Assembly: GCA_022747635.1 (NCBI GenBank)
Contig: JAKTNV010000265.1
Span: 173,501-237,500 of the forward strand
DNA length: 64,000 nt
Reading direction: 5' to 3'
From: Hetaerina americana
Taxonomy: Eukaryota > Arthropoda > Insecta > Odonata > Calopterygidae
Position numbers and translations under genes: made by a program. The notes under the pieces were generated by a model. It did not search any database and had not been told where the DNA came from. It worked only from the letters and a program-made list of their open reading frames with translations. Below, one piece after another: positions 11,582-21,820 of the stretch (position 1 is the stretch's first letter; each line of letters opens with the position of its first letter).

Positions 11582-11765
11582 TTAGCCAAAGAATCTGTCT
11601 GGGCTCTTGGTTTCATAAACTGGACGCGAATTACAGATGTAATTACGTTTCCTCGACAGTTAAATTGAGAAAGCATCGACCGGACTAGTTGAAGGTCCGT
11701 GTTTTTAAGTCTCGGACAAGGAGACTTTTTCCTGCAATAAATCTGCAACCTTCCAACACTTGATG
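11582..11765 (+). repeat. SINE-B copy 1 (tRNA-derived, decayed)
   Basis: It matches the copies at 32468-32700 and 61865-62085 through both the 5' leader (CCAAAGAATC...) and the tRNA-like part beginning TTACGTTTCCTCGA at 11641. The A box is weakened here and the B box is degraded. It is the oldest-looking member of the family. Confidence 0.5.
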
Positions 11766-11814
11766 CCATTGCAGTTATAAGGTCTCTAATGGAAAGCAAC
11801 ATAGAATACAATTA

Positions 11815-12240
11815 TGATATATTTCTCCATAAAGGCTCGTCAAAACTTAAATATGGATCGTAGTTATGTACAGTGCGAAAACATGGCCATTGAAGCAGCA
11901 CGATCGGCGTAGATTGATTGCCTTTGAAGTGTGGGTGTTGAGAAGAATTGAAAATGTGAAGTGGACAGAAAGTAAAAAAAACGAGGAAGATTTGGTATGG
12001 TGTGGGAGGAGAAGCTACTCCTGAGAGAAACAAAAAAGAGTCTGGAAAGATGGATGCAGAGCATATTGATTGACGATGGGTTGCTGTAATACAGGGGATT
12101 ATGTTAGGCAAGTGAGGCAGGGGCGGGAATATAGGAGTTGGACGAAATGGAGGAAGTACACAGAATTGAAGGATAGGCAAGGGAATACGACCTGCACTGC
12201 TTTGTGGTCCAACCAAAGCCTACCTTAATCGGTAGATTAC
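11815..12240 (+). mobile_element. RTE-2 LINE, 3' end fragment
   Basis: The plus-strand translation near 11850-12000 reads like the YGSETW...WCWRRM block of RTE elements (here YSAKTWP, then FEVWVLRRIENVKWTE and KNEEDL). The element ends with a small hairpin, CTACCTTAATCGGTAG at 12220-12235, then an AATAAT tail. Similar 3' hairpins end other copies at about 18793, 25850 and 44284. No intact frame remains. Confidence 0.55.
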
Positions 12241-12458
12241 CAATAATAATATATGAATATGTATGTGTATGTATATATATGTGTGTGTGTGTATATGTCT
12301 GTATGTGTGTGTGTATATATGTACACACATGTAGGAACTTCCTTCTCTCCCTTAAGAAAGGTGTTATCGCCACCGAAAATTCTGAATGCATGTGAGTTTC
12401 TTCTTTGTGTGTATCTGCGTTTTCGATCGTAAGGGCTATCTTTAGGTGTGTGTGTGTG

Positions 12459-12516
<58 letters not shown>
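12241..12516. repeat. GT/TA microsatellite cluster
   Basis: 12241-12330 is mixed TA/TG dinucleotide sequence; 12445-12462 is (TG)n and 12463-12516 is a nearly pure (TA)n array. Open frames across it encode only Y-I repeats and are not genes. Confidence 0.9.
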
Positions 12517-12521
<5 letters not shown>

Positions 12522-12522
<1 letters not shown>

Positions 12523-12724
12523 AACACAGATGTAGATTTTTAGAATATAGAGACACAAAGAAAGGACACTCACAATGTGTTATTTGACGTTTCGACAGCT
12601 CGACTGTCGTCTTCAGAATCAAATAACATATTGTGAGTGTCCTTTCTTTGTGTCTCTATCTTCTAAAAATCTACATCTGTGTTTTTATATATTTGTGCGT
12701 CGCCGAAGAGCGTTCCATTTCGAA
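12522..12724. repeat. Hairpin repeat with hammerhead-like core, copy 1
   Basis: The left arm 12522-12586 and right arm 12619-12683 are near-perfect inverted repeats around a 32-bp centre. On the minus strand the centre reads CTGAAGA, then a GACAG/CTGTC stem with a TCGAG loop, then GAAAC. The right side continues with a flank (GTGCGTCGCCGAAGAGCG) that recurs at 60359. (TA)n arrays border the unit on both sides. Confidence 0.7.
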
Positions 12725-12730
12725 AAAAAA

Positions 12731-12736
12731 AATATA

Positions 12737-12806
<70 letters not shown>
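12731..12806. repeat. (TA)n microsatellite
   Basis: A (TA)n array interrupted once by TTTT near 12741. It lies between two hairpin repeats. Confidence 0.95.
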
Positions 12807-12808
<2 letters not shown>

Positions 12809-12837
12809 TTTCATAGACGTAACACGGAAGTGCCGAA

Positions 12838-13074
12838 TAGTACAATACACAGTAACACATAATATAGAAACACAAAAAAAGAGAACACTCACACGTATTT
12901 TCTTGATATTTCGACGGAAACAATCCGTCTTCCTCTGAAGATATAGAAGTAATGACCAATCGTCATTACTTCTATATCTTCAGAGGAAGACGGATTGTTT
13001 CCGTCGAAATATCAAGAAAATACGTGTGAGTGTTCTCTTTTTTTGTGTTTCTATATTATGTGTTACTGTGTATT

Positions 13075-13080
<6 letters not shown>
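12838..13080. repeat. Perfect 119-bp inverted repeat with 5-bp spacer
   Basis: 12838-12956 and 12962-13080 are reverse complements of each other over all 119 bases by my reading, with spacer CAATC. Each arm carries a GACGGA/TCCGTC stem-loop followed by GAAAT (12998-13010 in the right arm), related to the GAAAC-ended hairpin core of neighbouring repeats. Both sides meet (TA)n arrays within 35 bp. Confidence 0.9.
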
Positions 13081-13130
<50 letters not shown>

Positions 13131-13182
13131 ATAAACATATATGTGTATATATATATATTATATATATATATATATATATAAA
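13079..13182. repeat. (TA)n microsatellite pair
   Basis: Two (TA)n arrays (13079-13126 and 13139-13180) separated by an ACCATAAACATA segment that repeats the 3' end of the adjoining SINE-A. Confidence 0.9.
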
Positions 13183-13439
13183 CCATAAACACAGTATTCA
13201 ACCCGAAGGTCGGGGTTTGGTAGGTGATGGTAGAGTTCACCCAGTACTAAGCCTGACGGCGTGTGAAATTCACAAATGAGGGTCGGGGGGCCAGTTCTTT
13301 CCCTGTGCCGGTTATAGTTTCCCAGGACGATCTGGTACCCGAAAAATCACATAGCTTGGGTGGAGCTGCGGGTGCCCAGAGTGCCTTGCCCGGGAATCGA
13401 ACCCGGGGCCCTCTCTACCCCCTGGACCACAGCGACCCA
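13181..13439 (-). repeat. SINE-A copy 1 (tRNA-derived)
   Basis: This is a minus-strand tRNA-derived SINE. Its head lies at 13439 (GGGTCGC...) and has the polymerase III B box GGTTCGATTCC (13396-13406). The A-box region is shortened by a deletion in this copy. The body includes CTGGGCACC, GATTTTTCGGGTACC and TGTGAATTTCACACG-like blocks and ends in TTATGGTTTATA. Six copies occur in the window. (TA)n flanks it on both sides. Confidence 0.75.
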
Positions 13440-13453
13440 TATATATATATATA

Positions 13454-14210
13454 CACGAGGGTCATCCGGAAAGTAGTACCCGTTCGTGAAATAAAGACAC
13501 AAAAGTAAATATTAACAAACATAAAAAATTTTATTTGAAAGAGGATACTTTAAACTACTTCTCAACATAATCTCCAAGCAAATTAAGGCATTTGTCATAA
13601 CGTGTGACAAGTTTCTGTATTCCTGCTGCATAGTCCTTCGCCGCCAGCTCATTGAGATACGCGAGGGACCCATCTTGCACAAATTTTTGCATAATGCAGA
13701 TGGTGTTTAACAATTTCATGAACAATTGTTCGAGAAACATTGGGAAAATGCTCACAGATGTCATCAATTGTGACGCGCCGATCGTTCCTCACGAATTCGT
13801 CAACTGAGCTCACCAGTTGGTCTGTAATGACAGACGGTCTCCCCGAACGCTCATCGTCGTGTGTGTTCCCCCTCCCCATGTTGAAGTTGCGACACCACCG
13901 CCGAACAGACGACTCGTCCATTACATTGTCTCCATACACCTCCTTTAATTGGCGATGAATATCACATGGGCGAACGTTTCTTGCATTGAGGAATTTAATC
14001 ACTGCCCTCACTTCACAACTGGCGGCGTTCTCAATTTTTTTAAACATTGTAAACAATCACAGAAACAACACAGGCAATGCTAGCGTCACGCAACTTGGCT
14101 CAGAGAAGGCAGACAAGCCACTGAAGCTATCTGACCTCGTCCAGCGGCTACTCGCGTCGTCAGCACTTCATGCGGCACGAACGGGTACTACTTTCCGGAT
14201 GACCCTCGTG
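13454..14210 (-). mobile_element. Internally deleted mariner with perfect 33-bp inverted repeats
   Basis: 13454-13486 and 14178-14210 are identical 33-bp inverted terminal repeats beginning CACGAGGGTCATCC. Coding remains run on the minus strand. They hold the N-terminal DNA-binding part, with DDERSGRPS and RRVTIDDI and ending ARWVPR. This joins directly to the C-terminal YDKCLNLLGDYVEK end in another frame near 13670. The whole catalytic D,D34D core is missing, so the element is non-autonomous. It sits in a TA-rich array, consistent with the TA target preference of mariners. Confidence 0.85.
13649..14056 (-). pseudogene. Mariner transposase N-terminal remnant
   Basis: A 135-codon open frame keeps the paired helix-turn-helix half of a mariner transposase. 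The first HTH is at about residues 15-60, the GRP-type minor-groove hook (SGRPS) at about 70-75 and a second HTH at about 85-120. It ends at the linker motif WVPR. After that the frame runs out of frame into the true C-terminus (YVEK stop at 13555). All three catalytic aspartates are absent. Such a product could at most bind the inverted repeats; whether it is made is unknown. Confidence 0.8.
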
Positions 14211-14212
14211 TG

Positions 14213-14240
14213 TATATATATATATACACACACACATAAA
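14213..14240. repeat. (TA)n/(CA)n microsatellite
   Basis: A short dinucleotide array that continues the TA tract interrupted by the mariner at 13454. Confidence 0.85.
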
Positions 14241-15053
14241 TAATACGCAATGAAAACTTAGTAATTAATTTACCTGAACAGGAGGATATGTGACCTAACT
14301 GGAATATTTTTGGTCCCTGTAACAAAAAAGTGCTCTATTAATGTCTAAGCCAAATAATAATCTTAGCCGTTGTCATTAAAGCGAAAGTTGAAGGTTAGCA
14401 ACGTCAAATCCTCTCTTTAAGCCGAGTCCAACGAAAAATTCCGGGGCGAGAAGAATGTCGCTCTTTTAATTAATTGCCGCGCTTCATCTTGGAATGTCCT
14501 TATGAAAAGTGCCGCGATCAAGGTCCAGCAATCCGTGGATTCGAGCGTGGCTTTTTCCTGGTGGGAGGGAATATTAAATGAAAACATCGGCGAGCGTGTG
14601 TGGTTTCCATGCCTCCCCCCGCGTTTTTGCGCCGTGATTCCAGTTTTAAAGATACGCTGACGAAAGGCCCTCCGAGGAAGAATACTCATAACTATGTCAC
14701 TCAAAGCTACGATTTCTCATCATTTTGTCTCAACTCCTATGAACCTCTTCTACTCTGCTTTTTATTGCAATAAGAACTCTTCCTTTTGAATATTCTTAAA
14801 AGTGACGTTGAAGTTGAAAATTCCAAGGTGTTTATAGCGTTCCGCCCTTGATCGGTATGATCCCGCATTCTAATCTCGTGCGACGCTTTTGGGCAACGAC
14901 ACTTAACAACCCTACTAGCAATACCTATTTTTCCTCTTAAGAGAACGTGGGGCACCGAATGGTGGTACAGGGAAAGGAATTGATCCCCTGAACTGTTAAA
15001 TGTTAACAGGAGTAGGTTGGGAGGGAGGTCTACAATCGCCGATCAAAACTTAC
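14241..15053. other. Mostly anonymous; weak exon-like segment
   Basis: 14274-14316 on the minus strand is bounded by an acceptor (TTTTTTGTTACAG) and a donor (TCAG/GTAAAT), giving 43 bases open in two frames. That is too short to trust. 14500-14660 is somewhat GC-rich. No other feature is seen. Confidence 0.2.
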
Positions 15054-15168
15054 CTTTGTTTTTCGATTGCTGTGACCATGAGTACGTGTAATGCGAAGGA
15101 CTTCCTAGAGTAGACTGCGATCTTTTTAGCATGTCCTATTTGTTCTATTGAAAGTATGCACATTTTGG
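15054..15168 (-). CDS. Weak candidate exon, minus strand
   Basis: A donor AAAG/GTAAGT follows 115 bases open in one frame, preceded by an AG acceptor with a poor pyrimidine tract. The 37 full codons include KMCILSIEQIGHAKK. Exon phase (2 bases first) would fit after the candidate first exon at 26772-26871, but a one-in-three chance match is no proof. No protein family is recognised. Open runs of this length are common by chance. Confidence 0.15.
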
Positions 15169-15309
15169 CTGTAGACCACCAATATGTTCTCATTTCAACA
15201 GTTTACTCATATATGTACGAATGAAGTGCAGATATTCCTACTTTTCCGTCTTCCTTTTTTTTATCTGATAGTTAAACGCTTAAGGTACGTTGGCTTTGGA
15301 TGAGCACAG

Positions 15310-15740
15310 TCTGAGCACACCTACCTTCCGTGCCCTTGCCTTGCTAGACTTCATTGTTCTCCAACTCCGCATACGTTCTATACCACCCCTCATCCCTTGC
15401 AGCATGCCTATCCTATTCCTTCCTCTCCCTCCATCCTATCCCAATATTTAACATTCCATCATCGCCAAACTAAACTCTCTACATCCACCTTTCCCATTTC
15501 CATCCTTCCCCACATCCACATATATGAAGAGCCTCTTATCTACCCCAATCGTATTCCTTCTATGACCACGTATCCGCGCTCGTCGTATTCCTCCTACGAC
15601 CACGTATCCGCGCCCTACATAACTACGCTCCATATTAAAGTGTTAACGAGCCTTTTCTTAACATCCATAATCAACTGCCCAAATGTCATCAATCTTCATT
15701 GTCATCGATTTCCTCCTTCTTGTGATAGGTTCTTTACCTA
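15310..15740 (-). mobile_element. RTE-2 LINE fragment
   Basis: The minus strand resembles 44283-44925 (both contain TTCCTCTCCCTCC/TTACCCAATATT-like blocks and a TTTTCTTAACATCCATA/TTTTCTTACCATCCATA block). A 31-bp unit at about 15550-15580 is tandemly duplicated at 15581-15611 (GACCACGTATCCGCGC shared). No reading frame survives. Confidence 0.4.
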
Positions 15741-17380
15741 ATGCATTATTTTTGTTATATCTATACTACTTTTTACCATGTTGATCCAAAATATTTCTGA
15801 GATAAGTAAACTGTTCCACCTGCTCTAGTTTTTGAACGCCTATTTAAAAATTTAGCTAAACTTTCCTCTTTCTGGAAAGTCGAAATTCCTTTGTTTTGTT
15901 TACATAGATTTTTATTCCATGCATATCACTGATCTAATTATCGTCCAATATTCGACTAATTTCCCCTTCTTAAGGCATGGACGGAAGGGAAATTGCCTTT
16001 CACTCACTTTTGTTAACAGCGAAATGTTTTGCCCCCAAATATTTTTCAGATCGCCTTCGTTAAAGTAAAGTCTTCATTGTTGGCAAATGTCTACGTGCCT
16101 CGCGTCGATGTGTCACGGTTAATAATATCATCGTGCGAAGGAGAATGATCGTCCCGTTTCAATCGCCAATTGGTTTTTTTATTGTTTCAATATGCCTCAA
16201 TTCTGGCATCTGTTTCAAATACCTCGGAATTTCTCTTAACCTGGATTCGACGTCTTTTTATTTTTGCTGGTAATTTTGTCTTTCATGTCTGGTGTTAGTA
16301 ATATAATTTAAATCTATGTACGTTTTTCATGCGAGATAATGCAATTCGTTTCAAACCTGTAGCCTAAAGCTTTGATTGTGTTGTTAGCAAAAATACCGAA
16401 GCATCTGTTAGCGAAAAGTCTCTTACCAGAAATGTAATTGCCAACATTCACAGTCATCGATCGTAGGCATTCATGTCCCTCGAAGGAGTACAAAGTGGAA
16501 TACAGTGCCTTATAGAAGAAACTGATTTTGTTTGAATAGATTCAGAATTGACTTACATTGTTTTATGAAGATTATATCTGATAAAAAATATTTATTAGCA
16601 ATCTAATATCCAGCTGCATGCCCGTGCTACGTTTTCTGTAATTTCTCTATCACTTAATCTAGTAATGTGGATGATAGCCTTTATTTGTTTGCCCTTTTTC
16701 AATGCATTCTTTGTTGTACGTTTCCCTTTTGTTTATAAAACGAATTCCTTCCAAGTTTAATGGAGAAGTCTCTTATTATCATCCCCTACTCATAGATCAA
16801 CCCTTTTAATTTGGGTGATATACTTAATGTAAAAGTGTTGCAAAAATTACCTTCCTAGTCGGAATTGTAGAATTTCTTACTTACTCCCTAACATTTTAGT
16901 GTCGCATAGATTTTGTTGGTGGTAAGGATTCACCCCTAGCGACACACCTTGTCGATGGATTACGACTTAACCCTGTCTACGTGGAAGTAACGTACTTCAT
17001 AGCTATCCTCGATTAAATAATTGGCTCTAATTTTCTAGGTTCTGAAGGGTTAAAATGTGTCTCGTAAAAGGCGAATAGTTCCTCGAGACCCTATGCAGTA
17101 GCTCAAGCTCTTTATTATGTTCTAAGAAGCATGTTTATTCAGAATTAACCAAAGATCGTTTCTGTTTCTTTTTAAATTCTTCAAGTTTCCTCTCAGTTCT
17201 ACGCAGTTACCCTATGAGGGGAACTCTTTCTAATCCCTTCGGCATTCAGGATTCCATTTTGAAATGAGGAAGCGTTCCATAGTTAAGATTACACAGCCCT
17301 ACGTGTGGAAAACAAATCAGGAAAGAACGTCTGAACGCCCAAACGATGTCTTTTTTTTTCTCCTCCTCCTTATGAAAAAG
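15741..17380. other. AT-rich DNA, nothing recognised
   Basis: No coding frame above background, no RNA gene and no repeat similar to others in the window was seen. Confidence 0.45.
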
Positions 17381-17830
17381 TGTCAGTATGCTGTCAGAAT
17401 CTCTTGACAACTTTAAGAAATGCGGAAACATGTTGGGAATGCAGTCAGCGGTGCGTGCGGGCGTCCTGATTGAACCGCAAGCATTTTGCAGATGCCTTCA
17501 AATCGAGGCGGGGAAGTGTGACGGAAGTCTCGAACCTCTTCTTGAACGTTTGTTCGTTGGAGTCATGCTGCTGTTGAGTGCGCACTCTTTGAATCCCCGT
17601 CGGTCGCCTCCAAGGAGGACTGGTGGAGGAAGTACGCCACAGCGTGCAAGGATTTGGGACACGTAATACCCTCGGATCGAAACGCCTCTCATGCGAGGTT
17701 TTTCTGTTGTCGTTCGTTTGAAATCACACTCCCCACCCTCGCCCAATAGGGCACTCGAAGAATGAAATTCATGTGCAGTTGGTTGCCTGGAAGGACTACA
17801 CTGTGAACACCCTTCAACGCCATTCTCCAT
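17381..17830. other. GC-richer block with overlapping weak open frames
   Basis: Open frames on both strands overlap here. One plus-strand frame without a start codon (about 17545-17740) has protein-like content (CALFESPSVASKEDWWRKYA). There is no good splice site or known motif, so I leave it as unassigned. Confidence 0.15.
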
Positions 17831-18169
17831 CCTCCATTAGGTGTTCCTCGATTAGAGAAATCATTGTGTTCTCGCCAACTCCTCGTTTTCCCCCTTTAGA
17901 GCGATCGGCGAGGCACCTTTAACTCACTTATTTGCCCTTCTAAGGGATCGAAATCGTGTTCGGGAACGTAATCATTGGTCTGTGATCCCATTCCTATCGC
18001 ACTGGTTCCGTAGAAATAATTTGGCAGGTCTAATGAAATCTCCTCCCGCAAAGAAATGAAGGTATTAATGTTCTTAAGAATGCATGGTGCCTAAATGAAG
18101 CTTTAAAGTTGTCATTAACAAATTAGATCGGACAAAACACTTAATTTGAAAATGTTTGAGAGGGGAAAT

Positions 18170-18812
18170 TGAACGAAGTAGTGAAGGAATTAGAAGAAGG
18201 ATTGCGCTGGAAGCGTGGCCAGGAATCTTTGAAAAATCTGAAAACGGGGAAACCCTGGGGAAATCTTGGGAAAAAACCTGGAATGGAGCAGTGAAATCGG
18301 TAATTTTGGAGAGTTCATGTTAACGTAGCGTAAATTGGACAGTAGAAGGAAAAATATCGCGGTGTTCATGGCTTAGTCGTAGGAATATACAAATGAGTTT
18401 TCATTGGAGGCTTTTGAGATGAGTATGGAGAAGAATTGAAAAAGTAAAACTGACAGAAAGGAAAACGAACGGAGAAGTGCTTGACATTGCATGAAGGGAT
18501 GGGTATTTTTGGAGAAATTTGATGGATACAGCGTAAGTGGATGCAGGGGATATGAGTGGGAATGGAATATTGAAAACTGAAATTAGATGGGAGAATGCTG
18601 GGTAAACGAGGAAGAGATTGACGATTCGGATGGAATGGACTATTGAGAGGGAGGCACTCGTATGTAAAAAGTAAATCGTTTGGAATTAAATAAGTGTTTA
18701 TCGTCATTCGTAATCTTATCACATTTTCTTGAGCATTGACTTTTGCGAATCTTAGGAGCATGGCAGTGTTTTGTCCCCGAAGCCAACGAAATTCTACCTT
18801 AATCGTTAGGCA
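18170..18812 (+). mobile_element. RTE-2 LINE 3' fragment
   Basis: It contains WRLLRWVWRRIEKVKLTERK-type coding remains of the RTE tail region near 18410-18470. It ends with CTACCTTAATCGTTAGGC at 18795, the RTE-2 3' hairpin seen also at 12220. Stops occur throughout. Confidence 0.5.
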
Positions 18813-19306
18813 ATCATTGTTCGTAATGCTTTTTATTTTCGATCTAGGGTTCTGTTTGAGGGGTTATCGGTTCTTGGGAATATAAGATACTATACCAGGG
18901 GCCTAAATAGAATTTATGACCTCTTTTGATGGGGAAAATCGTTTTTTTTCGTGAATTTCAAAACGCTATCTCCTTATTTCAGGTATTTTCATCGTGACGC
19001 TGGTGCATTGATGACTGCGATCGTGAACTTTTGAACGTTTGGTTACAAACCGTCGGGCTGTACAAATGTTTTCGTGCGTACATTGATATTCGCACATTGT
19101 TACCAGGGAAATACATTGAATCTTATAAGAAATTTTATGGAAGTAATGCAATTAATAGGCTTTTTAATTTACACTGTTGTATTTTATCGATCTTCTAGGT
19201 GTGAACGAAATATAAGTGTTGCCTCGCCTGATCCGCGTATTGCATCATTCAATTAGGATAACCTTAAATTGTCTCTTAATTACCCATTTTAAGCTGCCGT
19301 TGCTTT
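18813..19306. other. Nothing recognised
   Basis: AT-rich unique-looking sequence between the RTE-2 end and the snap-back element. Confidence 0.4.
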
Positions 19307-19319
19307 AAAATTCGGGATA

Positions 19320-19461
19320 TTTCCAAGAAACTGCAGGAGATGCCGCGAAAGTAACTTTTAACAGAGTCATACGCTAATGTGCATTTCAATGCAACAATTT
19401 CAGAGTGTAAAAATCATTCGCCTCTCAATGGGAATGATTTTTACGCTGAAATTGTTGCATC
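19320..19461 (+). mobile_element. Snap-back element, copy 1 (short form)
   Basis: The leader AAGAAACTGCAGGAGATGCC starts at 19325. It is followed by arms 19389-19419 and 19432-19460 that are inverted copies differing by a 2-base indel. Flanking target duplications are AAAATTCGGGATA (19307-19319) and AAAATTTGGGATA (19462-19474), 12 of 13 identical. The tRNA-like part seen in the other two copies is missing here. Confidence 0.8.
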
Positions 19462-19474
19462 AAAATTTGGGATA

Positions 19475-20380
19475 ATGGATCAGTTCTCTATCAATCATTC
19501 ATAACATCCCTCTGCCGAAAGTTCCTTCTCTTCTGCGTCGTTACATTCGTGTCCACTGTTATGACAAGGCCGCGACCTCGGGAAAATGGCTTTCCAATGT
19601 GTTATGGTTCGAGATACAACGCTCGGAAACACTCCTTTCCGAGCATTCAGCTTTTTTTTATTGACATGGACTGAAAGATCGGAATTTGGCGAATCATTTC
19701 CGCATGGGCTTATCTTTAGCCTGAGACACATGTAAGTTTCGCTCTCATATTTCCCAAACGTTACAAATTAGTTGAGACGAGGGCGCGGCTATTTTATATG
19801 TGGATTAAAAAAAATTGGAATTAATATTTATTTTCGCCTACCCGATTGACGAGTTTCGCCATCGCAAGAAATGAGTGAGATTTTGGGTTATGGGATATGA
19901 TTTCCGGCGTTACTTGGTGGAATTGCTTCTTTGTTGGAGGAAACACATTTTTTTGTTATTTCATCACGTTGTGATTATTCTCTCGAGCTAACGAGGTTTC
20001 ACCGGATCACCCGGACAAAGCTTAATAATGGATGCATTGCAGTGGAATTGGCAGGAAAGCGTTGTTTTCAAATGATGTTCGGGGATAATCGTTTTGGTTC
20101 ATGCTGACATAATGAATGGCTTTCAGCAGCCTTTTTTTTCTGTCGAGGGTATTATTATTTTTTGACGAGAGTGATGCGGTAATCATTCCACCATCAGCGT
20201 TTCTCACGGCGTGCTTTTTACTTCGTTGAACGAGGAAGGGAGCGGAGGAGGGTGATGGGAATAAATATTTTAGACAATTCCTCCGAAGACTGCACTTTTT
20301 TCCGTAATACATTCTTTGTTCACTCACTCCTCACGGCCTCATCATCGAGGCCACCGAAGCCTTGCTCCAGCTATACTACC
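19475..20380. other. Nothing recognised
   Basis: A minus-strand frame of 101 codons (20327-20022) has no known motif and no splice support. Otherwise the stretch looks like ordinary unique DNA. Confidence 0.35.
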
Positions 20381-20383
20381 TTG

Positions 20384-21694
20384 ATCAAAAAGTTCCCGGA
20401 ATAACCACCGTGTGGCGCTCCCATCGTTCCGATTTGAGTTCTGTTTTTTTTTGTTAAATTGGTACATCTGTTGTTGATATTCCCTTTAAATCTTAGTGTC
20501 ATAACTTGACATTTGCAAAAGTTACGTAGCCAAGAGTACATCTATCTCTGTGTGTGTTGGCGATTTTTTACAATTTCAGAAATGGATTTAAATTTGCAAC
20601 AACGAACTTGTATTAAATTTTGCGTAAAAAACGGATTTAGTGGCGCACGGACGTTGGAAATGTTGGAAAAGTGTTTCGGCAACGATTCTCTAAAAAAAAC
20701 GGTCGTTTACCAGTGGCACGAGCGGTTCAGAAGTGGTCGTGAGTCAATCGAAGATGATGAACGCAGTGGCAGACCATCGACATCGAAAGTCGGTGAAAAA
20801 ATTGATAAAGTAAAAGAAATGTTGGTCAATAACCGCAAATTAACCATCAGAGAAATAGCGGAGGACTTGAACATTGCCTATGGATCCGCCCAAGACATTG
20901 TGGTTAATGATTTGGGTTTCCGTCGTGTAGCAGCAAAGTTGGTTCCAAAAGACCTCAATTTCATGCAAAAAAGAGACCGTGTTGACGTCGCAAAAGACAT
21001 GATTTGCGAGGCTGAATCCGATCCCACATTCATCAAAAGGATCATTACTGGAGACGAGACGTGGGTTTATGAGTACGACACGCAATCCAGACATCAGGCA
21101 AGTGAATGGCGTTCACCAAATGAGCCGAGACCAAAAAAACCACGTCGTTTTCAGTCAAAAAAGAAGGCAATGCTGACGGTTTTCATGGATTACAACGGTG
21201 TAGTGCATCATGAATTTTTGCCAGAAGGCCAGACAGTAAACAAAGAGTATTATTTGGGCGTTATGAGACGTTTGCGTGAAGCAATTCGCCGAAAGAGACC
21301 AGAAATGTGGGCAGAAAACTCGTGGATTTTGCACCATGATAACGCACCGTCGCACAGTGCTATCATTATTCGTAATTTTTTGACGAAAAATGCAACAAAT
21401 ACCATCCAACAGCCACCGAATTCACCTGATTTGGCTCCCTGTGACTTCTTTCTGTTCAATCGAGTTAAAAAACCATTACGGGGAACGCGTTTTAGCAGCC
21501 GAGAGGAAGTAATGGAAAAATCGCAGGAAGCACTGATGGACATACCGAAAACCGAATATAAAAAATGTTTCGAGGATTGGATCAAGCGCTGGCATAAGTG
21601 TGTTGCAGTCGATATATATGCAGTCGGACAATATAGATTTAGATGAATAAACTTGTATTTTTAATTGTCTGAATAAATTCCGGGAAATTTTTGC
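20384..21694 (+). mobile_element. Mariner transposon with intact transposase
   Basis: Terminal inverted repeats can be seen as TCAAAAAGTTCCCGGAAT at 20385 and its near-complement ending near 21694 (16 of 18 matching). The transposase frame fills nearly the whole interval, and the roughly 1.3-kb size is right for mariners. Its right end abuts a TG-rich then (TA)n tract (21695-21808) which leads into the 3' end of an RTE-1 LINE. Exact termini and the TA duplication are blurred by that simple sequence. Confidence 0.9.
20582..21646 (+). CDS. Mariner transposase, D,D34D, apparently complete
   Basis: This is a cut-and-paste DNA transposase of the IS630-Tc1-mariner superfamily, acting in the nucleus on its own terminal repeats. 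I start at MDLNLQQRTC, 23 codons inside the longest frame, because mariner proteins begin just before the first helix-turn-helix and the upstream residues are unlike the family. The length is 354 residues (family about 340-355). The DNA-binding half covers residues 1-115 with SGRPS near 62-66. The linker KLVPKDL (usually WVPH-L) is at 119-125 and is atypical. The catalytic triad is intact: D158 in GDETWVY, D253 in HHDNAPSH and D288 in DLAPCDFFLF. The D-D spacing of 34 defines the class. There is no stop or frameshift, so the insertion may be recent. Activity is not shown by sequence alone. Confidence 0.92.
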   Translation: MDLNLQQRTCIKFCVKNGFSGARTLEMLEKCFGNDSLKKTVVYQWHERFRSGRESIEDDERSGRPSTSKVGEKIDKVKEMLVNNRKLTIREIAEDLNIAYGSAQDIVVNDLGFRRVAAKLVPKDLNFMQKRDRVDVAKDMICEAESDPTFIKRIITGDETWVYEYDTQSRHQASEWRSPNEPRPKKPRRFQSKKKAMLTVFMDYNGVVHHEFLPEGQTVNKEYYLGVMRRLREAIRRKRPEMWAENSWILHHDNAPSHSAIIIRNFLTKNATNTIQQPPNSPDLAPCDFFLFNRVKKPLRGTRFSSREEVMEKSQEALMDIPKTEYKKCFEDWIKRWHKCVAVDIYAVGQYRFR

Positions 21695-21739
21695 TTGTGC
21701 TTGTGCGCGTGTATTGTGTGTGTGCGCGCGTGCATGTGT

Positions 21740-21808
<69 letters not shown>
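21695..21808. repeat. TG/CG-rich then (TA)n microsatellite
   Basis: 21700-21742 is TG/GCGC-rich; 21743-21808 is (TA)n. It borders the mariner on the left and the 3' end of RTE-1 on the right, and may be the RTE-1 tail. Confidence 0.9.
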
Positions 21809-21810
<2 letters not shown>

Positions 21811-21820
21811 TATTTCAATC

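Noticed and set aside
12104..12622. 172-codon minus-strand frame
   Set aside because: Made of RTE-2 tail, microsatellite (Y-I repeats) and a hairpin arm.
14274..14316. 43-bp minus-strand exon linking the candidates at 15054 and 9250
   Set aside because: In the phase needed to join them the frame contains a TAG stop.
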